64,000 bases of DNA from Arcobacter venerupis (GTDB lineage Bacteria > Campylobacterota > Campylobacteria > Campylobacterales > Arcobacteraceae). Where the stretch lies: the NCBI RefSeq assembly GCF_013201665.1, contig NZ_CP053840.1, forward strand, positions 1,054,001 to 1,118,000, written 5' to 3'. Below, piece by piece: positions 56,364 through 64,000 of this stretch (position 1 is the first letter of the stretch; every line of letters starts with the position of its first letter). The notes beneath the pieces were generated by a model. It was not told where the DNA came from. It searched no databases and worked only from the letters and a program-made list of their open reading frames with translations. The position numbers and the translations under genes are program-made.

Positions 56364-57473
56364 ATGGAAAATAAATCAATAATTTTAAGAATCTTAGAAA
56401 ATGACAAAGGTGGAAAAATAGTTTTATCATCTTTGAGTATTGTAGTGTTTGTGGTTGCTTTTTGTAATTTGTTTATTCCTGAGAGTTCGATTTTTCATAT
56501 CTCAACTTTTACAGTTACGATTTTGGGAAAATATCTAGCTTTTGCACTTTTAGCTTTGGCTTTAGATTTAGTTTGGGGATATTTAGGGATTTTATCACTT
56601 GGACATGGGGCATTTTTTGCCCTTGGTGGATATGCTTTTGCTATGTATTTGATGCGTCAAATTGGTGATAGGGGAGTTTATGGAAATGCCGAACTTCCAG
56701 ATTTTATGGTATTTATGAACCTAAAAGAACTTCCTTGGTTTTGGTATGGTTTTGATAATCCAGTTTTTGCAATTTTAATGGTGATGATTGTTCCAGCAAT
56801 TTTGGCTTTTGTATTTGGTTGGTTTGCATTTAGAAGTAGGGTAACAGGAGTTTATCTTTCAATCATAACTCAAGCTTTAACTTATGCTTTGATGTTAGCA
56901 TTTTTTAGAAATGATATGGGTTTTGGTGGAAACAATGGTTTGACAGATTTTAAAGATATTTTAGGGTTTGATTTATCAGCAGACACTACAAGGGTTGCTT
57001 TATTGATAATCACTTTTTTTGCTTTGGTTTTTGGATATTTGATTTGTAGATTTATCATAAATTCAAGACTTGGACGAGTGGTAATCTCTATAAGAGATGC
57101 AGAGAGTCGTGTGAGATTTTTGGGTTATAAAGTTGAGCAATATAAACTTTTTATCTTTGTGGTTTCAGCTGTCTTAGCTGGAATTGCAGGGGCTTTATAT
57201 GTGCCACAAGTTGCAATCATAAACCCAAATGTATTTTCTCCATTATTTTCTATTGAGTTAGTAATTTGGGTTGCTATTGGAGGGAGAGGAACTTTGTATG
57301 GAGCGATTATTGGGGCTATTGTTGTGAGTCTTGCAAGTACATATTTTACTTCGGCACTTCCAGAAGTTTGGTTATATGCTTTAGGTGGATTATTTGTAGT
57401 AGTTACTTTATATCTTCCAAAGGGAATAGTTGGGTTAATAGCCATGATAAATGAAAAAAGAAAGGCTTCATAA
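56364..57473 (+). CDS. urtC: Urea ABC transporter permease UrtC
   Basis: The 369-residue LivM-type permease has about ten helices. It shows the conserved pattern LALDLVWGYLGILSLGHGAFFALGGYAF and the loop VISIRDAESRVRFLGY. It pairs with UrtB. It starts 3 nt after urtB, and its stop overlaps the urtD start. Confidence 0.94.
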   Translation: MENKSIILRILENDKGGKIVLSSLSIVVFVVAFCNLFIPESSIFHISTFTVTILGKYLAFALLALALDLVWGYLGILSLGHGAFFALGGYAFAMYLMRQIGDRGVYGNAELPDFMVFMNLKELPWFWYGFDNPVFAILMVMIVPAILAFVFGWFAFRSRVTGVYLSIITQALTYALMLAFFRNDMGFGGNNGLTDFKDILGFDLSADTTRVALLIITFFALVFGYLICRFIINSRLGRVVISIRDAESRVRFLGYKVEQYKLFIFVVSAVLAGIAGALYVPQVAIINPNVFSPLFSIELVIWVAIGGRGTLYGAIIGAIVVSLASTYFTSALPEVWLYALGGLFVVVTLYLPKGIVGLIAMINEKRKAS

Positions 57474-58261
57474 TGGTATCTTTAAGAAATAGAAATGAAG
57501 ATAATATCGGAGATTTAAAAATCGGAAGTAGAATTCTTCTTGTGGATGGGGTAAGTGTTAGTTTCGATGGATTTAAGGCTTTAAATAATCTTAGTTTTTC
57601 TATAAATTATGGGGAACTAAGATGTATTATCGGAGCAAATGGAGCTGGAAAATCAACAATGATGGATGTGGTAACAGGTAAAACAAGACCAGATTCTGGA
57701 AGTGTTATTTTTGGAGAAGCTGTTGATTTATTGAGTTTAGATGAGCCAACTATTGCACAAATTGGAATTGGAAGAAAGTTTCAAAAACCAACAGTATTTC
57801 AAAATCATACAGTTTTTGAAAACTTAGAACTGGCAATGAAAGATGATAAAAGATTCTTCAAAACACTTTTCTCAAAATTGAGTAGCGAGCAAAAAGACAA
57901 AATCGAAGAAACCATGAAATTAATAGGTCTAAAAGAGCTTTATAATCTTGAAGCAGGAATTTTATCACACGGTCAAAAACAGTGGCTAGAAATAGGAATG
58001 TTAATTATGCAAGAACCAAAATTATTACTTGTAGATGAGCCAGTTGCAGGAATGACACCACAAGAGGTTGAAAAAACAGCAGAGATTTTGACAAGTTTAG
58101 CAGTGAATAATGCAGTTGTAGTTGTAGAACATGATATGGAATTTATAAGAAGTATCGCAAAAAAAGTGACAGTTTTACATGAAGGTTCTGTTTTGGCAGA
58201 AGGTTCTATGGACTCAATACAGAATAATGAAAAAGTGCGAAAAGTATATCTAGGAGAATAA
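57473..58261 (+). CDS. urtD: Urea ABC transporter ATP-binding protein UrtD
   Basis: The 262-residue LivG-type ATPase has Walker A GANGAGKST (54-62), the signature LSHGQKQWLEIG and Walker B LLLVDEPVAGMTP. The SHGQ variant of the signature and the length fit UrtD. It shares its first base with the urtC stop. A 122-bp gap with a palindromic repeat separates it from urtE. Confidence 0.94.
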   Translation: MVSLRNRNEDNIGDLKIGSRILLVDGVSVSFDGFKALNNLSFSINYGELRCIIGANGAGKSTMMDVVTGKTRPDSGSVIFGEAVDLLSLDEPTIAQIGIGRKFQKPTVFQNHTVFENLELAMKDDKRFFKTLFSKLSSEQKDKIEETMKLIGLKELYNLEAGILSHGQKQWLEIGMLIMQEPKLLLVDEPVAGMTPQEVEKTAEILTSLAVNNAVVVVEHDMEFIRSIAKKVTVLHEGSVLAEGSMDSIQNNEKVRKVYLGE

Positions 58262-58286
58262 AAAATCCAAATTATGTCACTATTAC

Positions 58287-58334
58287 GGCGTTAAAACTTT
58301 CGATTTACTTGTAGTAAACCTTCAAGTTTTCGCC
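58287..58334. repeat. Intergenic palindromic repeat between urtD and urtE
   Basis: GGCG-TT-AAAACTT (58287-58299) pairs with AAGTTTTCGCC (58324-58334), with a two-base bulge, and the interior has TTTACT-TGT-AGTAAA as a nested hairpin. It has more G and C than its surroundings. It looks like a REP- or MITE-like element. No second copy was found in this window. Confidence 0.55.
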
Positions 58335-58383
58335 TTGTACTAGCAACATACTTTGAATTTTTTTGAAAATTGAAGGAAAAAAA

Positions 58384-59079
58384 ATGCTAAAACTAGAAAA
58401 AATAAATCAATATTACGGACAAAGCCACACTTTATGGGATTTGGATTTAGAGATAAAAAAAGGAAGATGTACTTGTCTTATGGGAAGAAATGGAGTTGGA
58501 AAAACAACTATCAGTAAAGTAATCATGGGATTACTTCCAATCAAAGATGGAAAAATCATCTATGAGGGAAATGATATATCAAAACTTTCAGACTTCCAAA
58601 GAGCAGGAATCGCAATAGGTTATGTTCCACAAGGAAGAGAGATTTTTTCACAACTAACAGTAAAAGAAAATCTTGAAATTGGAGTAATGACAAATAGAAA
58701 TAAAATCAAAAAAATCCCAGATAAAATCTATGACTTATTTCCAGTTCTAAAAGATATGGCAAATAGAAAAGGCGGAGATTTAAGCGGAGGACAACAGCAA
58801 CAGTTGGCAATTGGAAGAGCATTATGTATTGACCCAAACTTTTTGATTTTAGATGAGCCAAGTGAAGGAATCCAACCAAATATCGTAGCTCAAATCGGAG
58901 AAGTAATCGATTATCTTACAAAAGAAGAGCAAATCACAGTATTGTTAGTAGAGCAAAAACTACCCTTTGCCAGACGACACGGAGATGACTTTTATGTAAT
59001 AGATAGAGGAAGTGTTGTTGCAAATGGCGAAATAGGGCAACTTAGTGATGAGATTATTAGGAAGTATATGTCGGTATAA
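58384..59079 (+). CDS. urtE: Urea ABC transporter ATP-binding protein UrtE
   Basis: The 231-residue LivF-type ATPase has Walker A GRNGVGKTT, the signature LSGGQQQQLAIGRAL and Walker B FLILDEPSEGIQP. The start at 58384 follows GAAGGAAAAAAA. An alternative TTG seven codons earlier is less likely. It powers UrtBC with UrtD. Confidence 0.95.
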   Translation: MLKLEKINQYYGQSHTLWDLDLEIKKGRCTCLMGRNGVGKTTISKVIMGLLPIKDGKIIYEGNDISKLSDFQRAGIAIGYVPQGREIFSQLTVKENLEIGVMTNRNKIKKIPDKIYDLFPVLKDMANRKGGDLSGGQQQQLAIGRALCIDPNFLILDEPSEGIQPNIVAQIGEVIDYLTKEEQITVLLVEQKLPFARRHGDDFYVIDRGSVVANGEIGQLSDEIIRKYMSV

Positions 59080-59145
59080 TAATTTTTCTTTATTTATCTA
59101 AAAATAAGTTATAAATAAAATATTTTATTATTTTTTTAAAATAGT

Positions 59146-59176
59146 AGAGAAGTTGTCTAAATTAGATAAATTCTCT
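59146..59176. terminator. Bidirectional terminator between urtE and DUF2846 lipoprotein
   Basis: AGAGAAGTTGTCTA pairs with TAGATAAATTCTCT around AAT (one mismatch and one G:T pair). TCTTTT follows on one strand, and the other strand is T-poor. It lies between convergent genes. Confidence 0.55.
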
Positions 59177-59193
59177 TCTTTTAAAAAATAATA

Positions 59194-59643
59194 TTAATCA
59201 AAAGATTTTTGTGTATCAACTATTTCTTTTTCACATAAAGTTTTATCAACTATTTCTAAATTTGGTCTACCAACTAAAAATCCTACACCTACTCCACCTT
59301 TTACGCAATATGTTTCATTAGGTTTCATATCAATACTTACAGAAGCTTTTGATTCAGTTTTTGCCCAAATCTCAGTATTCTCATTTGGAGTGATTTCCTT
59401 TTCTATAAATCCTCCATTTCTTAGTGTTCCGATAATTTCATCTTTATTATTATTTGTATGAATATCATAATAAACTCCTCCACCTATAAAACTTGATGGT
59501 CTATAAACATATAACATAGATTTATTTTCTGATGGTAATTTAAAACTTCCAAATTTTTCACCCTTTGCACCACATCCTGTAAACATAAACGTTGCGCTAA
59601 TAGCTACAATTAATACACCTACATTTTTTTTATTAAATTTCAT
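59194..59643 (-). CDS. DUF2846 family lipoprotein
   Basis: The 149-residue protein has a lipoprotein signal ending TGC at Cys24 (MFTGCGAKGE). The rest fits the DUF2846 pattern (MLYVYRPSSFIGGGVYYDI and NETYCVKGGVGVGF). It overlaps the 59633 gene by 11 bp. No function is known. Confidence 0.82.
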   Translation of the reverse strand: MKFNKKNVGVLIVAISATFMFTGCGAKGEKFGSFKLPSENKSMLYVYRPSSFIGGGVYYDIHTNNNKDEIIGTLRNGGFIEKEITPNENTEIWAKTESKASVSIDMKPNETYCVKGGVGVGFLVGRPNLEIVDKTLCEKEIVDTQKSFD

Positions 59644-60133
59644 TTAACTCTCCTTTTTCTATATGATTTATTATTTGTGAATTTAGATTATCTTTTATCT
59701 CTTCTAAACATTCATTTCTCATTGATGTAAAATTAGGATTACCAAATAAGTTTCTAGTATATGTATGCAAACATTTTGCATTATAATCTTTTATAACTCT
59801 GTTGTTTTTTATAATTTTTAAATTAGCATTAATAAAAAATAAATTATCCCCTAATGGAAAACCAACAAACAACAAAGGATTAAAAAGATTTATAATATCA
59901 CTATTTTTACCATTGATATTATATGTTTCATTAATACTATAATCAATATTTATTAAAGAATACTCATCTTTAGTAATGATATTAGGTAAAAATGTTTTTT
60001 TACCAATAAGATTAGCTTTGATTTGTTTCGTTGTAATTAAGTTTTTTGAAACAGTTGGTTCAATTAACATTTTATTTGAACAAGCAGTAAATAAAAAAAT
60101 ACATAATGTAGCTAAAGTAAAATATTTAATCAT
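59633..60133 (-). CDS. Hypothetical lipoprotein
   Basis: The 166-residue product has a lipoprotein signal ending TAC (LCIFLFTACSNK, Cys18). The remainder has no family I recognise. Its end overlaps the start of the DUF2846 lipoprotein, so the two are probably a pair at one membrane location. Confidence 0.68.
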   Translation of the reverse strand: MIKYFTLATLCIFLFTACSNKMLIEPTVSKNLITTKQIKANLIGKKTFLPNIITKDEYSLINIDYSINETYNINGKNSDIINLFNPLLFVGFPLGDNLFFINANLKIIKNNRVIKDYNAKCLHTYTRNLFGNPNFTSMRNECLEEIKDNLNSQIINHIEKGELNEI

Positions 60134-60173
60134 ACTCTTATCCTATAATAATCTTTTAACATTATATCAATCA

Positions 60174-60195
60174 AATGACTCTTAAATGACTCTTT
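60174..60195. repeat. Two tandem copies of AAATGACTCTT
   Basis: AAATGACTCTT (60174-60184) is followed immediately by a second identical copy (60185-60195), upstream of the lipoprotein pair and of repeat copy A. Confidence 0.8.
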
Positions 60196-60213
60196 TTAAA
60201 AGAATTAAGTAAT

Positions 60214-60278
60214 TGTTGCATAAGTGTTGTTTTTCTCTCATAAATTAAAAATTAAAGACTAAATTCTATATATAATTT
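60214..60278 (+). repeat. 65-bp direct repeat, copy A
   Basis: This 65-bp stretch recurs without gaps at 61289-61353, matching at 54 of 65 positions. Copy A lies 140 bp before the ORF6N-PLD gene. It contains CTATATATAATTT, which could serve as a promoter -10. Confidence 0.85.
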
Positions 60279-60284
60279 CCATCG

Positions 60285-60306
60285 TTCCCAATGTTCCCCT
60301 TGGGAA
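60285..60306. repeat. TTCCCAA palindrome in the ORF6N upstream region
   Basis: TTCCCAA (60285-60291) and TTGGGAA (60300-60306) form a 7-bp inverted repeat with a TGTTCCCC loop. It has more G and C than the rest of the 285-bp gap. No gene is seen in the gap. Confidence 0.55.
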
Positions 60307-60418
60307 TGTATATGACTTCATCTTAAAGATAAAATAAATAAATAACAAATTGTAATATTTTTAATTATTAATCAAAAAAATTTATATAATTCTTCATATA
60401 AATTCAAAAGGCTAAAAA

Positions 60419-61285
60419 ATGCAAAATTTGATAATAAATGAAAATAGTATAAAAGATAAAATTCACACAATAAGAAATCTTCAAGTGATGTTAGATAGAG
60501 ACTTAGCAGAACTTTATGGAGTTGAAACAAAACATATAAATCAAGCAGTTCGTAATAATCAAGATAAATTTATGGATGATTTTTATTTTGAATTGACAAA
60601 TAATGAATTTGAAAATTTGCGGTCAAAAAATTTGACCGCAAATTTCTCTAAAACTAGAATAAATCCAAAAGTTTTTACAGAACAAGGTATTTATATGTTA
60701 GCAACTATTCTAAAAAGTAAAGTTGCTTCTGAAGTTACGGTTTATATTATAAAAACCTTTGCAAATATTAGAAAACTTATTTCTCAGAATATTCCTATGT
60801 TTGAACGATTTGAAAGAATAGAACAAAGATTAACTATCCATGATGAAAATTTTGACAAACTTTTTGATGCTTTAGAAGATAAATCTCTTAAACCAAAACA
60901 AGGGATATTTTATGATGGAGAAGTTTTTGATGCTTATGTTTTTATAAATGATTTATTAAAACTTGCAACAAATGAAATAATTCTAATTGATAACTACATT
61001 GATGAAACAGTATTTACAATATTTTCAAAATACCCAAATATTAAAATCAAGATTTATACAAAAACTATTTCAAAACAACTAAAACTAGATTTCCAAAAAT
61101 ATCAAACTCAGTACCAAAATATAGAACTTTTTGAGTTCAAAAACTCTCACGATAGATTTTTAATCATTGATAAAAAAGAAGTTTATCATTTAGGAGCTAG
61201 TATTAAAGATTTGGGTAAAAAGTGGTTCGCTTTTTCTAAGTTTGAAATAGAAAATCTAAAAATATTAGATTATTTAAAAAAATAA
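60419..61285 (+). CDS. ORF6N-type DNA-binding protein fused to a PLD-like domain
   Basis: The 288-residue protein has an N-terminal ORF6N domain (about 15-120; DRDLAELYGVETKHINQAVR and PKVFTEQGIYMLATILKS). The C-terminal module (161-288) is shared with the RhuM-PLD gene: QGIFYDGEVFDAY, EIILIDNYID, HDRFLIID and GASIKDLGKKWFAFSK. The single HxR-like site suggests a PLD-like fold with an incomplete HKD motif. It is flanked by 65-bp direct repeats and carries a perfect coding palindrome (60613-60645). Confidence 0.85.
   Translation: MQNLIINENSIKDKIHTIRNLQVMLDRDLAELYGVETKHINQAVRNNQDKFMDDFYFELTNNEFENLRSKNLTANFSKTRINPKVFTEQGIYMLATILKSKVASEVTVYIIKTFANIRKLISQNIPMFERFERIEQRLTIHDENFDKLFDALEDKSLKPKQGIFYDGEVFDAYVFINDLLKLATNEIILIDNYIDETVFTIFSKYPNIKIKIYTKTISKQLKLDFQKYQTQYQNIELFEFKNSHDRFLIIDKKEVYHLGASIKDLGKKWFAFSKFEIENLKILDYLKK
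60613..60645. repeat. Perfect 15-bp palindrome within the ORF6N-PLD coding sequence
   Basis: AAATTTGCGGTCAAA (60613-60627) and TTTGACCGCAAATTT (60631-60645) are exact inverted copies around AAA. It encodes residues 65-76 of the ORF6N-PLD product. The counterpart in the RhuM-PLD gene is at codons 61-69. Confidence 0.9.
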
Positions 61286-61288
61286 AAG

Positions 61289-61353
61289 TGTTGCCTAAGT
61301 GTTGTTCTCCCCAGCAAAATTAAAAATCAAAAACTAAATCCTATATATAATTT
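61289..61353 (+). repeat. 65-bp direct repeat, copy B
   Basis: This is the second copy of the 60214-60278 repeat, beginning 3 bp after the ORF6N-PLD stop. It lies 77 bp before ureD and could carry its promoter. The two copies match at 54 of 65 positions. Confidence 0.85.
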
Positions 61354-61430
61354 ATACAGGTGAAAAAAAAGTAATCTATGATTTTTTGGATAAAATATTT
61401 ATAGATTAAAGCATGATTTTTAGGAGAAAA

Positions 61431-62183
61431 ATGAGTATTAAGTTTAGTTTTAAAGATGAGGTTTTTTCATTAGATAGTTTGAAACTTCCCTCAAGACATT
61501 ATCATTTTAATGAGCAAGAAAATTACATAAAGTTACTAAATATTGGTGAGGGAATTTTTCCAAAAGATAGACTTAGAACATCTGTAAAACTTGATAATTC
61601 AAACTTAATACTCACAACCGAATCAGCCACAAAAATCTATCCATCAAAAAAAGAGTATGGAATAAATAAAATAGATGTGCAACTTTTTAACAACTCAAAT
61701 TTAGAGTTTATAAATGATGAGTTGATTTTGTATAAAGATTCACGATATATTCAGTTTTTTAATCTAAAAAGCGATGAAAATTCAACTTTTTTTTATACAG
61801 ATATTTTGAGTCGTGGAAGAAGTTTTGAAAACTTTGATTTCTCAAAAATGAAAATAAAAAATAGATTTTTTGAAAATGAAAAACTAGAATATATAGAAAA
61901 ATTCGATATTTTAGGTGATGAACTAAAAGATTATATCACTAGAAAAAGCAGTAAGAATTTTATTTTTGCTAAGTTTTATATAAAAACAAAAAATAATGAA
62001 GAGTTCCTAAAACAAATACATCAAAATAACTTCGAATCATTTACCTTTAGTCAAAATAAAAAAATAATCATAGGTGTAATAAGCTCAAACAATATGTCAA
62101 ATCTAAAATCTAAAATTATGAATGTTTGGAAAATATATAGAGAAAATATGAATAAAAAAGAATTTTCTTTGGGGAAACAGTAA
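61431..62183 (+). CDS. ureD: UreD/UreH-like urease accessory protein, without adjacent urease genes
   Basis: The 250-residue protein begins at 61431 (TTAGGAGAAAA ribosome site); an ATG six codons earlier is less likely. The UreD pattern shows in FPKDRLRTSVKLDNSN, LILTTESATKIYPSK, LEFINDELILYKDSR and DILSRGRSFENF. UreD scaffolds urease for nickel insertion with UreFG. No ureA, ureB, ureC, ureE, ureF or ureG is in the window. It is downstream of urea uptake genes, so it may be a remnant or may act with a distant urease. Confidence 0.82.
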   Translation: MSIKFSFKDEVFSLDSLKLPSRHYHFNEQENYIKLLNIGEGIFPKDRLRTSVKLDNSNLILTTESATKIYPSKKEYGINKIDVQLFNNSNLEFINDELILYKDSRYIQFFNLKSDENSTFFYTDILSRGRSFENFDFSKMKIKNRFFENEKLEYIEKFDILGDELKDYITRKSSKNFIFAKFYIKTKNNEEFLKQIHQNNFESFTFSQNKKIIIGVISSNNMSNLKSKIMNVWKIYRENMNKKEFSLGKQ

Positions 62184-62424
62184 AATTCATATAAATTTTA
62201 ATATTCTTATTTTTTTTTAAATCTTTATAATAAATATAGAATATATTATGCTTACAATGTATATAATATGCTCATAAATAGTACAATAATTATTAATTTT
62301 ATTAAAAATCCACTTCTCCTTGAAAATTATTTTTAAAATTGAGCAAATAGTATACGATGATATTATTCAAAAACTGTATGCAATTATGTACTATTCCAAT
62401 ATATTTGATTTTAAGGATAAAAGG
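62184..62424. other. AT-rich gap between ureD and the NCS2 permease
   Basis: This 241-bp stretch has no gene that I can see and no clear ureA-like coding remnant. An open frame runs from 62320 into the permease gene, but the residues are not permease-like. No purine riboswitch was recognised. Confidence 0.6.
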
Positions 62425-63717
62425 ATGGGTTTTTTTAAACTAAAAGAACACAATACAAAAGTAGGAACTGAGTTTTCAGCTGGATTTACTACTTTTTTAA
62501 CAATGATGTATATAGTTCCAGTAAATGGATTTGTACTTTCTGATGCTGGACTTCCTATGGATGCTGTTGTTACTGCAACTGCATTAATTACTATTTTAGC
62601 AACACTTTTTTCAGGACTTTGGTCTAATACTCCAATTGCAATGAGTGTTGGTATGGGATTAAATGCATACTTTTCTTATGGATTAGTTTTAGGAATGAAT
62701 ATTCCTTGGCAAACAGCTTTAGGTATTGTATTTTTATCAGGGATTTTATTTGTGATTTTATCACTAACTGAGTTTAGAGTTTGGGTTATGACTTCAATTC
62801 CTATGAATTTAAGACGAGCAATTAGTGCTGGTATTGGTGCTTTTATTGCATTTATTGGTCTTAAACAAATGGGAATGATTGTGGCAAATAAAGCTACTTT
62901 AGTATCTCTTGGTGATTTTTCAAATCCAAATGTTCTTCTTGGTGTTTTAGGACTTATTCTTTGTTTTATCTTTTATGCTTACAAAGTTAAAGCTTCATTT
63001 ATTTTATCAATAGCAATAACTTCAATTGTAGCTTGGATTTTTGGATTAGGAAGTTTACCTGAATCAGTGTTATCAATGCCTGCATCTATTGCTCCAATTT
63101 ACCTTAAATTAGATATTTTTAGTGCTATGACTTTATCTTTATTACCTGTAATTATTACTTTTTTAATTACAGATATGTTTGATACTTTAGGAACTTTGAC
63201 AGGAGTTGGAACAAGAGCAAATCTTTTCCAAGAAAATAATAAAGAAGATAAATCACTACAAAGAACACTTGAAGCTGATGCTCTTGCAACAACTGCTGGA
63301 AGTTTATTAGGAGTTTCAACAACAACTTCATTTGTTGAAAGTGCAGCAGGAGTTGAAGCAGGTGGAAGAACTGGATTAACAGCTGTATTTACCGCAATGT
63401 TTTTTGTTACAACTTTGTTTATGTTACCACTTTTTAAATCAATTCCCTCAAATGCAATTTATCCTGTTTTAGTTGTTGTTGGAGTTTTAATGTTTACTGA
63501 ACTTGGGAAAATAGATTTTAAAGAGTCAGATTTAGCTACAAGTGCAGCATCATTTTTAATTGTTATATTAATGCCATTGACATTTTCAATTACAAATGGG
63601 ATATCAGCAGGATTTTTAGTATATACAATTATTAAACTAGCAAAAAGAGAATTTAAAGATTTAAATATCGGGATTCTTGTTATTACTCTTATTAGTATTT
63701 TGGCATTTATTTTATAA
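62425..63717 (+). CDS. NCS2 family purine permease (AzgA/PbuG-like)
   Basis: The start at 62425 has an AAGGATAAAAGG ribosome site and gives 430 residues with about twelve helices. NCS2 signatures include TMMYIVPVNGF, GMGLNAYFSYG, LITDMFDTLGTLTGVG and VESAAGVEAGGRTGLTA. The family imports adenine, guanine or hypoxanthine. The exact base cannot be told. It could also carry a nitrogen source in keeping with the nearby urea genes. Confidence 0.9.
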   Translation: MGFFKLKEHNTKVGTEFSAGFTTFLTMMYIVPVNGFVLSDAGLPMDAVVTATALITILATLFSGLWSNTPIAMSVGMGLNAYFSYGLVLGMNIPWQTALGIVFLSGILFVILSLTEFRVWVMTSIPMNLRRAISAGIGAFIAFIGLKQMGMIVANKATLVSLGDFSNPNVLLGVLGLILCFIFYAYKVKASFILSIAITSIVAWIFGLGSLPESVLSMPASIAPIYLKLDIFSAMTLSLLPVIITFLITDMFDTLGTLTGVGTRANLFQENNKEDKSLQRTLEADALATTAGSLLGVSTTTSFVESAAGVEAGGRTGLTAVFTAMFFVTTLFMLPLFKSIPSNAIYPVLVVVGVLMFTELGKIDFKESDLATSAASFLIVILMPLTFSITNGISAGFLVYTIIKLAKREFKDLNIGILVITLISILAFIL

Positions 63718-63769
63718 GTAAAAATATTAAAAAAGAGTTATTTTTAGGGATTGTTCCCTAAAAATAAAA

Positions 63770-64000
63770 TTATAAAACAGAAGATAAAAAATTTTGAAGT
63801 TCTGGTGTTTTAGGATTTGCAAATACTTCGTCACTAGGACCTGTTTCCCAAACTTTACCTTGGTGCATAAATACAACTCTATCCCCAATATCTCTTGCAA
63901 AATTCATTTCGTGAGTTACTAAAATAAGTGTCATTCCCTCTTTAGCAAGATTTTCTAATACTTTTAAAACTTCACCAACAAGTTCTGGGTCAAGTGCAGA
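63770..64000 (-). CDS. Polar amino-acid ABC transporter ATP-binding protein, C-terminal part
   Basis: The visible 76 residues run SALDPELVGEVLKVLE through LVTHEMNFARDIGDRVVFMHQGKV to FLSSVL. This matches the H-loop and C-terminus of GlnQ/HisP-type ATPases. The P-loop and signature lie beyond the right edge. It converges with the NCS2 gene, with a hairpin between. Confidence 0.92.
   Translation of the reverse strand, partial: SALDPELVGEVLKVLENLAKEGMTLILVTHEMNFARDIGDRVVFMHQGKVWETGPSDEVFANPKTPELQNFLSSVL

Noticed and set aside
62320-62424. Longer N-terminus for the NCS2 permease
   Set aside because: The extra 35 residues are not permease-like, and the ATG at 62425 has a strong ribosome site.
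62184-62424. Purine riboswitch or ureA remnant before the NCS2 permease
   Set aside because: No conserved riboswitch core and no UreA-like residues could be found in this AT-rich gap.
63738-63767. Strong inverted repeat between the NCS2 permease and the ABC ATPase genes, considered as a terminator
   Set aside because: The arms read TTATTTTTAGGGA and its complement, so T's are at the 5' side and A's at the 3' side. An intrinsic terminator needs the opposite order.

Overview
The window is about 64 kb of low-G+C DNA with dense, short-spaced genes. The best fit is a Campylobacterota chromosome, most likely the Arcobacter/Aliarcobacter group. Supporting signs are the S10-spc ribosomal operon with a zinc-type S14, many sensory chemoreceptors, a short Campylobacter-type adenylate kinase, a SapC-like protein, Helicobacter-type cysteine-rich Sel1 repeats and a UreD-like protein. 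This assignment comes from protein resemblance only; no database search was run.

Layout: 3-908 is the end of a DAO-family FAD oxidoreductase. 1114-11732 is one long operon, rpsJ to rplO, then secY, map and infA, behind a consensus promoter and a structured leader. 11903-16738 holds a small HTH-like protein with putative operator sites, a degenerate family-4 uracil-DNA glycosylase relative, a lipoprotein, aspS and a ZnuA-like protein lacking its histidine ligands. 16853-30303 is mixed housekeeping: a Cache/CheW protein, a YgiQ radical SAM enzyme, a LysE exporter, two divergent adenylate kinases, a CinA-like protein, alr, uvrC, a GNAT protein, a phosphotransferase with a PnuC transporter, and a glutathione peroxidase.

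30518-42396 is the behaviour and signalling block: two chemoreceptors with nearly identical C-terminal halves, SapC, motAB, and three two-component proteins. 42525-46851 is the phosphate uptake operon pstSCAB-phoU, with a Pho-box-like 11-bp direct repeat upstream and a hairpin after pstS. 46963-51298 holds a DUF2721 protein, a ClbS/DfsB protein, a Sel1-repeat protein, a NUDIX hydrolase and a TonB-dependent receptor.

51415-62183 is the most accessory-looking part. A RhuM-PLD gene sits beside an AbiH-type gene, followed by the urea transporter operon urtABCDE, two lipoproteins, an ORF6N-PLD gene flanked by 65-bp direct repeats, and a lone ureD with no urease genes next to it. The two PLD genes share one C-terminal module behind unrelated DNA-binding domains, and each carries a perfect palindrome at about the same codons. 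The window ends with an NCS2 purine permease and the tail of an amino-acid ABC transporter ATPase. No rRNA, tRNA, CRISPR array or insertion sequence was recognised, and no gap between genes exceeds 300 bases.
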